A DNA stretch of 64,000 nt from Prosapia bicincta (Eukaryota > Arthropoda > Insecta > Hemiptera > Cercopidae). Position 1 is the first letter of the stretch. Each line of letters starts with the position of its first letter. Where the stretch lies: assembly GCA_036971475.1 (NCBI GenBank), contig JBAIZL010000001.1, forward strand, positions 152,801,544 through 152,865,543. The letters run 5' to 3'. Of the stretch, positions 1 to 11,119 are shown piece by piece. Under the pieces are notes generated by a model. It saw only the letters and a list, made by a program, of their open reading frames with translations, had not been told where the DNA came from and searched no databases. The position numbers were made by a program, and so were the translations under genes.

Positions 1-129
1 AATAATAATAAATTTAATTTTAACAGTTACCTTAATATTTGCCTCATACTGAGGTCTCGCCTCGATTTTCATCATCAACAACCCCAGAATAGTAAGCAGA
101 AATTCAAATAAAGATAAAACAGTTCAATA

Positions 130-3100
130 AAGCAGAAACATCATTTAGAAACATAGCGATATTATTAAATGGCTCAAGAGATTATCCTTTGTTTCAAGTT
201 CAACAAAGCAGAAACATTAGAAACATTTAGAAACATTGGAATATTATTAAATGGCTCAAGAGATTATCCTTTGTTTCAAGTTCAACAAAGCAGAAACATT
301 AGAAACATTGGAATATTATTAAATGGCTCAAGAGTTTATCCTTTGTTTCAAGTTTAACAAAGCAGAAACATTAGAAACATTTAGAAACATTGGAATATTA
401 TTAAATGGCTCAAGAGATTATCCTTTGTTTCAAGTTCAACAAAGCAGAAACATTAGAAACATTTAGAAACATTGGAATATTATTAAATGGCTCAAGAGAT
501 TATCCTTTGTTTCAAGTTCAACAAAGCACAAACATTAGAAACATTTAGAAACATTGGAATATTATTAAATGGCTCAAGAGATTATCCTTTGTTTCAAGTT
601 CAACAAAGCAGAAACATTAGAAACATTTAGAAACATTGGAATATTATTAAATGGCTCAAGAGATTATCCTTTGTTTCAAGTTCAACAAAGCAGAAACATT
701 AGAAACATTTAGAAACATTGGAATATTATTAAATGGCTCAAGAGATTATCCTTTGTTTCAAGTTCAACAAAGCAGAAACATTAGAAACATTTAGAAACAT
801 TGGAATATCATTAAATGGCTCAAGAGATTATCCTTTGTTTCAAGTTCAACAAAGCACAAACATTAGAAACATTTAGAAACATTGGAATATTATTAAATGG
901 CTCAAGAGATTATCCTTTGTTTCAAGTTCAACAAAGCAGAAACATTAGAAACATTTAGAAACATTGAAATATTATTAAATGGCTCAAGAGATTGTCCTTT
1001 GTTTCAAGTTCAACAAAGCACAAACATTAGAAACATTTAGAAACATTGGAATATTATTAAATGGCTCAAGAGATTATCCTTTGTTTCAAGTTCAACAAAG
1101 CAGAAACATTAGAAACATTTAGAAACATTGAAATATTATTAAATGGCTCAAGAGATTATCCTTTGTTTCAAGTTCAACAAAGCACAAACATTAGAAACAT
1201 TTAGAAACATTGGAATATTATTAAATGGCTCAAGAGATTATCCTTTGTTTCAAGTTCAACAAAGCAGAAACATTAGAAACATTTAGAAACATTGAAATAT
1301 TATTAAATGGCTCAAGAGATTATCCTTTGTTTCAAGTTCAACAAAGCACAAACATTAGAAACATTTAGAAACATTGGAATATTATTAAATGGCTCAAGAG
1401 ATTATCCTTTGTTTCAAGTTCAACAAAGCAGAAACATTAGAAACATTTAGAAACATTGGAATATTATTAAATGGCTCAAGAGATTATCCTTTGTTTCAAG
1501 TTCAACAAAGCACAAACATTAGAAACATTTAGAAACATTGGAATATTATTAAATGGCTCAAGAGATTATCCTTTGTTTCAAGTTCAACAAAGCAGAAACA
1601 TTAGAAACATTTAGAAACATTGGAATATTATTAAATGGCTCAAGAGATTATCCTTTGTTTCAAGTTCAACAAAGCAGAAACATTAGAAACATTTAGAAAC
1701 ATTGGAATATTATTAAATGGCTCAAGAGATTATCCTTTGTTTCAAGTTCAACAAAGCAGAAACATTAGAAACATTTAGAAACATTGGAATATTATTAAAT
1801 GGCTCAAGAGATTATCCTTTGTTTCAAATTCAACAAAGCACAAACATTAGAAACATTTAGAAACATTGGAATATTATTAAATGGCTCAAGAGATTATCCT
1901 TTGTTTCAAGTTCAACAAAGCAGAAACATTAGAAACATTTAGAAACATTGGAATATTATTAAATGGCTCAAGAGATTATCCTTTGCTTCAAGTTCAACAA
2001 AGCAGAAACATTAGAAACATTTAGAAACATTGCAATATTATTAAATGGCTCAAGAGATTATCCTTTGTTTCAAATTCAACAAAGCACAAACATTAGAAAC
2101 ATTTAGAAACATTGGAATATTATTAAATGGCTCAAGAGATTATCCTTTGTTTCAAGTTCAACAAAGCACAAACATTAGAAACATTTAGAAACATTGGAAT
2201 ATTATTAAATGGCTCAAGAGATTATCCTTTGTTTCAAGTTCAACAAAGCAGAAACATTAGAAACATTTAGAAACATTGGAATATTATTAAATGGCTCAAG
2301 AGATTATCCTTTGTTTCAAGTTTAACAAAGCAGAAACATTAGAAACATTTAGAAACATTGGAATATTATTAAATGGCTCAAGAGATTATCCTTTGTTTCA
2401 AGTTCAACAAAGCACAAACATTAGAAACATTTAGAAACATTGGAATATTATTAAATGGCTCAAGAGATTATCCTTTGCTTCAAGTTCAACAAAGCAGAAA
2501 CATTAGAAACATTTAGAAACATTGCAATATTATTAAATGGCTCAAGAGATTATCCTTTGTTTCAAATTCAACAAAGCACAAACATTAGAAACATTTAGAA
2601 ACATTGGAATATTATTAAATGGCTCAAGAGATTATCCTTTGTTTCAAGTTCAACAAAGCACAAACATTAGAAACATTTAGAAACATTGGAATATTATTAA
2701 ATGGCTCAAGAGATTATCCTTTGTTTCAAGTTCAACAAAGCACAAACATTAGAAACATTTAGAAACATTGGAATATTATTAAATGGCTCAAGAGCTTATC
2801 CTTTGTTTCAAGTTCAACAAAGCACAAACATTAGAAACATTTAGAAACATTGGAATATTATTAAATGGCTCAAGAGATTATCCTTTGTTTCAAGTTCAAC
2901 AAAGCACAAACATTAGAAACATTTAGAAACATTGGAATATTATTAAATGGCTCAAGAGCTTATCCTTTGTTTCAAGTTCAACAAAGCACAAACATTAGAA
3001 ACATTTAGAAACATTGGAATATTATTAAATGGCTCAAGAGCTTATCCTTTGTTTCAAGTTCAACAAAGCAGAAACATTAGAAACATTTAGAAACATTGGA

Positions 3101-5590
3101 ATATTATTAAATGGCTCAAGAGCTTATCCTTTGTTTCAAGTTCAACAAAGCACAAACATTAGAAACATTTAGAAACATTGGAATATTATTAAATGGCTCA
3201 AGAGCTTATCCTTTGTTTCAAGTTCAACAAAGCACAAACATTAGAAACATTTAGAAACATTGGAATATTATTAAATGGCTCAAGAGCTTATCCTTTGTTT
3301 CAAGTTCAACAAAGCACAAACATTAGAAACATTTAGAAACATTGGAATATTATTAAATGGCTCAAGAGCTTATCCTTTGTTTCAAGTTCAACAAAGCAGA
3401 AACATTAGAAACATTTAGAAACATTGGAATATTATTAAATGGCTCAAGAGCTTATCCTTTGTTTCAAGTTCAACAAAGCACAAACATTAGAAACATTTAG
3501 AAACATTGGAATATTATTAAATGGCTCAAGAGCTTATCCTTTGTTTCAAGTTCAACAAAGCAGAAACATTAGAAACATTTAGAAACATTGGAATATTATT
3601 AAATGGCTCAAGAGCTTATCCTTTGTTTCAAGTTCAACAAAGCACAAACATTAGAAACATTTAGAAACATTGGAATATTATTAAATGGCTCAAGAGATTA
3701 TCCTTTGTTTCAAGTTCAACAAAGCAGAAACATTAGAAACATTTAGAAACATTGGAATATTATTAAATGGCTCAAGAGCTTATCCTTTGTTTCAAGTTCA
3801 ACAAAGCACAAACATTAGAAACATTTAGAAACATTGGAATATTATTAAATGGCTCAAGAGATTATCCTTTGTTTCAAGTTCAACAAAGCAGAAACATTAG
3901 AAACATTTAGAAACATTGGAATATTATTAAATGGCTCAAGAGATTATCCTTTGTTTCAAGTTCAACAAAGCAGAAATATTAGAAACATTTAGAAACATTG
4001 GAATATTATTAAATGCTCAAGAGATTATCCTTTGTTTCAAGTTCAACAAAGCACAAACATTAGAAACATTTAGAAACATTGGAATATTATTAAATGGCTC
4101 AAGAGATTATCCTTTGTTTCAAGTTCAACAAAGCAGAAATATTAGAAACATTTAGAAACATTGGAATATTATTAAATGGCTCAAGAGATTATCCTTTGTT
4201 TCAAGTTCAACAAAGCACAAACATTAGAAACATTTAGAAACATAGCGATATTATTAAATGGCTCAAGAGATGATCCTTTGTTTCAAGTTTAACAAAGCAG
4301 AAATATTAGAAACATTTAGAAACATTGGAATATTATTAAATGGCTCAAGAGATTATCCTTTGTTTCAAGTTCAACAAAGCAGAAACATTAGAAACATTTA
4401 GAAACATTGGAATATTATTAAATGGCTCAAGAGATTATCCTTTGTTTCAAGTTCAACAAAGCAGAAATATTAGAAACATTTAGAAACATTGGAATATTAT
4501 TAAATGGCTCAAGAGATTATCCTTTGTTTCAAGTTCAACAAAGCAGAAACATTAGAAACATTTAGAAACATTGGAATATTATTAAATGGCTCAAGAGCTT
4601 ATCCTTTGTTTCAAGTTCAACAAAGCACAAACATTAGAAACATTTAGAAACATTGGAATATTATTAAATGGCTCAAGAGCTTATCCTTTGTTTCAAGTTC
4701 AACAAAGCACAAACATTAGAAACATTTAGAAACATTGGAATATTATTAAATGGCTCAAGAGCTTATCCTTTGTTTCAAGTTCAACAAAGCAGAAACATTA
4801 GAAACATTTAGAAACATTGGAATATTATTAAATGGCTCAAGAGCTTATCCTTTGTTTCAAGTTCAACAAAGCACAAACATTAGAAACATTTAGAAACATT
4901 GGAATATTATTAAATGGCTCAAGAGCTTATCCTTTGTTTCAAGTTCAACAAAGCACAAACATTAGAAACATTTAGAAACATTGGAATATTATTAAATGGC
5001 TCAAGAGCTTATCCTTTGTTTCAAGTTCAACAAAGCACAAACATTAGAAACATTTAGAAACATTGGAATATTATTAAATGGCTCAAGAGCTTATCCTTTG
5101 TTTCAAGTTCAACAAAGCAGAAACATTAGAAACATTTAGAAACATTGGAATATTATTAAATGGCTCAAGAGCTTATCCTTTGTTTCAAGTTCAACAAAGC
5201 ACAAACATTAGAAACATTTAGAAACATTGGAATATTATTAAATGGCTCAAGAGCTTATCCTTTGTTTCAAGTTCAACAAAGCAGAAACATTAGAAACATT
5301 TAGAAACATTGGAATATTATTAAATGGCTCAAGAGCTTATCCTTTGTTTCAAGTTCAACAAAGCACAAACATTAGAAACATTTAGAAACATTGGAATATT
5401 ATTAAATGGCTCAAGAGATTATCCTTTGTTTCAAGTTCAACAAAGCAGAAACATTAGAAACATTTAGAAACATTGGAATATTATTAAATGGCTCAAGAGC
5501 TTATCCTTTGTTTCAAGTTCAACAAAGCACAAACATTAGAAACATTTAGAAACATTGGAATATTATTAAATGGCTCAAGAGTTTATCCTT
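130..5590. repeat. 82-bp tandem satellite array (array 1), about 66 copies
   Basis: A head-to-tail array of an 82-bp AT-rich monomer, recognisable by the words AAACATTAGAAACATTTAG and AAATGGCTCAAGAG. Copies are nearly identical and differ at a few diagnostic sites: AGCAGAAAC versus AGCACAAAC, GAGATTATCC versus GAGCTTATCC, and rare ACATAGCGAT (copies near 150 and 4240). One copy near 281-357 is shortened by 10 bp and one near 4010 lacks 1 bp. Open frames at 169-357 and 3931-4155 are translations of the repeat and not genes. The array ends sharply at about 5590, where the last copy breaks after GAGTTTATCCTT. It fits a non-coding satellite spread by unequal exchange. Confidence 0.97.
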
Positions 5591-6290
5591 CTTTTCACAT
5601 TCTTAAAACACTTTTTGTATCCATTTCAGTAATAAATAAATCGCCAATTAAGACCATGGTAGTGTAATATTAATAGAATTGATTCTACTGACCAACCTGC
5701 TATTCAAGACGCTTCAGCCACTTTGGATGTGTTTAATAACAAATAAACTGTCAATCCGTTAAAATAGTAGAGTAAAGTTAATAAATGGTAAAAGTAAATT
5801 ATTACTAACGACCCGGGGAAGGGTAAGGGGACAAATAGTTATGTCTGTTTAAATAATAGTTTGGTAAATATGTAACCTTCTGATGATGCTATTATTATTA
5901 TTATAGCGAAATATAGTGCAAACATTAAATGAATAAAAAGTTCTTTTGGCAAATGGTCCACCAATCATTTATTATATACTTCATGTAAGAGTGGAAGATA
6001 TTGGAATACACTTAGGATTCAGGTAAGTATATAAAACACTTAACCTGTACAAACTGTTACGGGAAGAAGAACAGAGTAATCAGGAGTGGTTGAGGGAAGG
6101 AAATGGTAAACAACTACCCTAGAAGTCTTGTATTATATTGCTATGATTACAAAATATATCCTGTTACATTCCTAAACACCTTGTAAAAAGTTACAATCGT
6201 TGTTTAATATGGATTATCAATTAAAGATGATTTTCATTCTAAATTTATTTATTGTCACATATTTTTAGGTAACACTAGTTTATCGTGGAC
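5591..6290. other. AT-rich single-copy DNA with an orphan ribozyme-like motif
   Basis: No credible coding frame. The only structured element I see is the hammerhead-like motif at 5880-5915, listed separately. The rest is AT-rich with short homopolymer runs. Confidence 0.6.
5874..5930 (+). ncRNA. Decayed hammerhead-ribozyme-like motif, likely PLE 3' terminus relic
   Basis: CTGATGA (5880-5886) matches the hammerhead core CUGANGA. It is followed by one extra T, then a perfect 5-bp stem II (GCTAT 5888-5892 with ATAGC 5903-5907) and GAA (5908-5910), the second core box. A 4-nt palindrome ATAT (5911-5914) stands where stem III should be. I cannot find a convincing stem I, so self-cleavage is doubtful. 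The architecture and the following ATTAAATGAATAAAAAG tail resemble the hammerhead region after the PLE at 31.8-32.7 kb. No PLE coding remnant is visible upstream. I infer a decayed solo PLE end; chance similarity is the alternative. Confidence 0.45.
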
Positions 6291-6830
6291 ATTAAATGTC
6301 AAACACCACCAGTTCTCACGTGAGCAGCCTCCAATTAGGCCGACTACGAAAACATTTCTACAATTAATTATCTACCTTTTACCAGCTACAAGGTAGAATA
6401 TTTTCTACTCAACGGGTTTCCTTAGTTGGGGTCTTTGTCGCCTGTTTTTAGGAAAGCGTAGCTACAAAGTGGTTTTTTGTGAGCGTCCGTATTTAATTCG
6501 TGATATACCCTGATGGTCTGAAGGTATTAATTAAGTCCTGACGTTTAGGAGGCGTTCTAACGACACTACCCAGAGACGAGTCCCAGATTGTCTAAATTGG
6601 AGTAGAACGGCGATGGAAACAGGCGATAAACCGACACAGCTAGTCAATCGATTAGGTCGGGCCGGGCGGTGTTTTCTTGTTAAAATATCCTGAAAAACCA
6701 AAGACGTCTTCGACTCTTTGTGTAATGGCTCATTCTATACAATGTTGTGTGAAAGATGGATCGCAATCTCACCGAAGGAAAGTACAGCGGGCCTAATTAC
6801 CTTACCTTTCATTTATAGTTTAACTCCGGA
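6290..6830. other. Higher-complexity non-coding island, possible regulatory element
   Basis: Base composition is more balanced than in the surroundings, with no long open frame. It contains TAATTA/TTAATTAA-type homeodomain-like words (near 6363 and 6525) and CpG-containing stretches (near 6540-6670). This resembles conserved non-coding DNA, but conservation cannot be judged from one sequence. Confidence 0.25.
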
Positions 6831-7200
6831 ATTGCTTAGTAGGCTTACATGTTTTCCGGATAATTTATAAAATAACGCTTTATTAATTATATAACGCTTT
6901 ATTAAATTATATAAACATTGTGTTTATTACGAGTTTTTAATTGACAGAGTAATTTTTAATATCTACTGGTATTCAATTTATTGTAAGTTTTGTTTTTGTT
7001 TATTTAAATTCGTCGTGTAAAACATTTTATTACCGTTTTTAGACTTACCAGCGTTAATTATGTTCCAAGTATGCTGTCTGTGTATATAGGCTTGTTGAGT
7101 GCATAAATGATGCATTGCAAGCAATGTGGTTTTACTTCAAAACTAGTTCGAATTCTTCAGATATTTTATAGAGAGCGAGAGAACTGCTATAATAGAGTAT
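6831..7200. other. AT-rich single-copy DNA, nothing recognised
   Basis: Includes a short direct repeat of AACGCTTTATTA (near 6873 and 6893). I see no gene or structured element. Confidence 0.6.
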
Positions 7201-7204
7201 GCGC

Positions 7205-7640
7205 GTGAACGTCCTTGCAAATTTTGGCCTATTTTGTTAAATCTCCTGGTATTTATGCAGAGATATTTGTTTTCCCTTCTCTAGCCCTTACAAATCGTTC
7301 TTTGGATTACCACGTAAGTCTATTTAACACTGATGACACAGGTAACACCTATGTCCGACTCGCCTTAGCTGCAGATTTCACACTGCAGGTAAACTACCCC
7401 CGGACCCTCCACCGTGAACAAACGATTGTCACCCTCCGAGCCTCTATTGTACTATCACATAAATCACCGTGACTACACGCAATTCCTCTCTAACAAAAGG
7501 TGTCAAAATGTAGGTCTTTCTTTCTTCGTTCGTGCCATTTCTTCGAAACCAACACCAGCTAATGCTTGCTGCCTTCCGTTTTCTTTGTGTTGGGGTACTT
7601 GGTCTGTGTGAGAAGGAACATTCACTGCTGGTAAGAAAAG
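7205..7640 (+). other. Mixed-complexity island with two overlapping short open frames, function unknown
   Basis: Two overlapping + frames (7215-7472, beginning at TTG, and 7414-7611, beginning at ATG in a different frame) encode 85 and 65 residues that I cannot assign to any family. The stretch also has donor-like words (CACAGGTAAC near 7339, CTGCAGGTAAAC near 7383, GCTGGTAAG near 7628). It could be an untranslated or coding exon of an unseen gene, but nothing here is decisive. Confidence 0.2.
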
Positions 7641-8525
7641 AAGTCTTACGTTCCCTCGTGCAGTTTTATTTAATAAAAAAATTGTATTAAAAAATCCAAA
7701 CTAACAATCAAGCTAGATATAAATCGGTATACTCGTAAACTAAAAATTTAAAATCAAACAAAATTCGACAACCAATTTTTATTCTTAAAAACAATCGATG
7801 TGGAACTACTGACAGAAATGTAATGTCAAAATCCATATATTAAATAGAGCGAGATAAATTAATCTAATTAATAAATCTGTCTTATCTCTTCAACACGCCA
7901 GTTAATTAGCTACTAAATTGGCCATTAACCTATTAGGAAATAATATATTTTAATTTACTACTAAAGTACAATAGAGAAAGCGATATAACCTAGGAGTTAT
8001 GAAACCAGTTATAATACGTTGCCATATAATTTAATGAAATATTTATAAATAAGGAGTTGCATTTTAAAATAATTTAAACATAACCTTCAGAGAACACTTT
8101 CTTGAGGATTTGCCTTTACTGCGGTTAGCTTTCGGTGCTTTGCTTTCGGAAAACTTACGGGCAATTCCTCCAGATTATAGAATTCAACAAGCTTTTTCTA
8201 TAGTTGCACTGCAGTAAAGTAAAATATAAAAATATGTCTATTGTTTGACAAATTGTAAAATTTTAATTTTAAAATTTCAAGTTATAACAATAAATAAAGT
8301 ATTATTTTACTCCGTATTGAATGAGTTTTATGATATTCTATATTACATTAGAAAACAAGGAAAACTGAAATCATAAAAACTTTTATAATTTATTTTAGGT
8401 CCTATTGACTTTGTTGTGTCTCTGTGTTTGCAAAGGGTGCGGCAATGAAACACGCACTTGAGTATAACAAGAATTTATTTGATAAACAAATACAAGATGT
8501 TGCAATAAGTAAACTGAATAATTCG
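7641..8525. other. AT-rich single-copy DNA, nothing recognised
   Basis: No coding frame or structured element that I can support. A short more complex patch lies near 8095-8180. Confidence 0.55.
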
Positions 8526-8528
8526 CGT

Positions 8529-8676
8529 CGTACGAGAAATAGTGGGCGAATATAAAATAGTAGTTTCGTACGAGAAATAGTAGGCGAATATAAAATAGTA
8601 GTTCGTACGAGAAATAGTAGTTGTATATAAAATAGTAATTCGTACGAGAAATAGTAGTTGTATAATATAGTCTTTG
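8529..8676. repeat. 37/38-bp minisatellite, four copies
   Basis: CGTACGAGAAATAGT recurs at 8529, 8567, 8604 and 8641 (spacings 38, 37 and 37), each followed by a TATAAAATAGTA-type tract. The overlapping minus-strand open frames (8402-8746 and 8475-8768) translate this repeat and its flanks and are not credible genes. Confidence 0.9.
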
Positions 8677-9950
8677 AATTTAAAGATAGATATTGAAACT
8701 GAATTAGACAAGAAATTGAATAAGAACTTAGCAGAGACTTTAACAAGAACTGGAGGAAAACTAGACAAGAACCGGACGAAAACTTGACAAGAACTAGCTT
8801 TCCGCTCGCGCTAGGTGTATATATAACTTATTCAGTTTAATTGTACATTGGTCAATGATTACATCAATGTTCTAGAATAAGGCTACGTGTTACATGGAAA
8901 ATAACCAACGATTACATCTTCAAGTTAATAGAGAGTTCCATCGGAAATGACACATATTGAACAATTATTTGAGTATTAACTTGAGTTACTTTTGTAGCCT
9001 GAATCATTTGATAAACCATTCGTAATACATTGAATTATTCTAATGTTATTTAAAATATAAGAATTACATATAAGACATAGTATCATATTACATACATAAT
9101 ACATATTACGTGAGTACATAACAATTTTCAAGTCTTTAACCGTCGTTTTTGTCATACAGTGTTACACTTCTGACGAGCATGCCTGCCACTAGCTTATTTT
9201 CTGTTATTTTTATTATCCACTATAACTATCTTTAATATAACAAGTTCATTTAACAGCCTCCAACTTTTTCAAATTTTATTAACGAACTAACAACTTAAGC
9301 AACAAGCAACGTTTTTTATAAAAAACATCTTTTGCTCAATTATTATTACTTCATTTAAAGGCTTTTAAGTAATTTTTTCTTGTATTTTGTATTACAAAAT
9401 ATTTTTCCTTCCCCTTCATTTTCACCTCCCACTGAAGGCTAAATAAAATCGTTGATAATCGACTTTCTTAAAGCCCTGGATGTTCTATAGAAAGGAATAA
9501 CCCCGCCCCTCTTCCTAACAATAGTCGTCTACCATTATTTTTATCTTCATCCTTTAGATGTTGTAGCATTTACATATTTGTACAAAAGCTATGACCTAAT
9601 TATAACGAATTAAAGGAAAAAATATCTTCTAACCTGAATTATATTGTTTGCATAACAATAACATTAACGACTAACTCGAAGTTAATTAAAACACGTTGAA
9701 GATTAAGTAGGTTATATATGCAAAGGTATAAGATAAATCAGTTTTCAGCCGTTTAAGGCTTCAGTTAAATCAACAGCATCGACAACTTTAATAATATCTT
9801 CCATCTCAATTTAAAAATTGGGCCGGGCTCTGTTAAAAATAAATCAAATTTCAAATTCAATTAATTTTTAATGGCTTGTTTATAATGTATCGTTAAGTAT
9901 AATATAATTGGTTAGGTTGGATTACCTTCTTGCCGGCGTTGCAGTCTCCG
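8677..9950. other. AT-rich single-copy DNA
   Basis: Short degenerate repetitions of ACAAGAAC occur at about 8735-8800. Otherwise I see nothing beyond AT-rich sequence. Confidence 0.55.
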
Positions 9951-9954
9951 TGGG

Positions 9955-10370
9955 TTGAAGCCATTAAGTTAGGTATTTGCTCAAGTATATATTGAATGTC
10001 GACCTTATAGCCAAAGATAGATAGTTGGGTCGTGCGTGAGGTTCCACTATACATCAACACGCTCTGAGTTCAATAGATAAAGTCATTTTGTAGCAACCAG
10101 GCGGAGACCGGTTCACAGATAGAACCGCTCCAGTAGTCTTACAGACTTTACAGCTTAAAGCCATTACGTTCCGTATTTGCTCAGGTATATGTTAATGTCG
10201 ACGTTATAGTCATTAATTGATACCAGAGTATTGAATTAGTTTCTAATGTACATAGTGAGTATAACATAAAGCCATTTTGTAGAGACAAAAGAGAGGCCGA
10301 TTCACATGAAGACAACAAAAATATAGCTTGTACTTTTTTTTGGTACAGTAGTCTTTAGAGGTTTAATTAA
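9955..10370. repeat. Diverged tandem duplication of about 200 bp, two copies
   Basis: Two adjacent diverged copies share ordered blocks: AAGCCATTA...TATTTGCTCA...AATGTCGAC...TTATAG at 9957-10014 and 10157-10215; then GCCATTTTGTAG (or AGTCATTTTGTAG) with a GGNGACCGGTTCACA-like block at about 10081-10120 and 10270-10305; then CAGTAGTCTT at about 10131 and 10346. Order is kept but single-base and indel differences are many, so the duplication is old. Function unknown. Confidence 0.65.
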
Positions 10371-11119
10371 AGGTGAATTTATGGAACAAAAAAACTTTCA
10401 AAATCTAAAAACTAACAAATTTTGAGTTAAAGCATATTATCAAATACATAAACTTACATTGGTTTAACCGCAAACACACCAAGGTCTTCATTTAAAGACG
10501 TATATTTAGGGCCTAGTCTACATTTCAATAATTTATTAATAATATTTTGAAAATTTTACAAAACGTTAGCTTATAGTAATGTGTGCAAAAGGTAAACAGA
10601 ACCCCCACCAAAACAAAGTATTTTTTGTTAAAGAGATATTAATAACAAATCAAACCATATAAGGATATTGTGAGAGTAGGATATAAATTTTTGTTTTAAT
10701 AAATAAAAACAATTGAACGAAATGAACGTTAACCTTCTATGTTCTGTAATATCTCCATAAACTCTGCATTAAAAGTATTAAGATTAATAATCGAATTAAC
10801 TGGAAAACAATTAGTGTACAAATGCCAAATTCCATCTAAAATAGCTTAAAATGTTTTCACAGGTGTAAAACTTTTAATATTTTCGGGACATTTCAGGGAT
10901 TCGGGTCGAAGCCCCTCGAAATATTTTTCTGCCTACGCTACTGCAACTGATATTAAAAAATTAGGGCAGAACATCTTCTTGTCCATTAGAACCCTAATAT
11001 CTAATTTACTTAGTATTGCCCACGAAAGGAAATGTGTATTTTCCTCATGTAATCAATTAGATTGACATTTTCTGCATAAGAATAACGTATTCAACAATCC
11101 TAAAGTTACAAATGCTAGA
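10371..11119. other. AT-rich single-copy DNA, nothing recognised
   Basis: No open frame, tRNA or repeat that I can support up to the sharp start of the next array. Confidence 0.6.

Noticed and set aside
7205..7640. A coding exon at 7215-7472
   Set aside because: Non-ATG start, no family motif, and competing frames; kept only as an unexplained island.
8402..8768. Two overlapping minus-strand ORFs of 114 and 97 codons
   Set aside because: They cross the 37-bp minisatellite and have low-complexity hydrophobic translations; two frames over the same repeat argue against coding.
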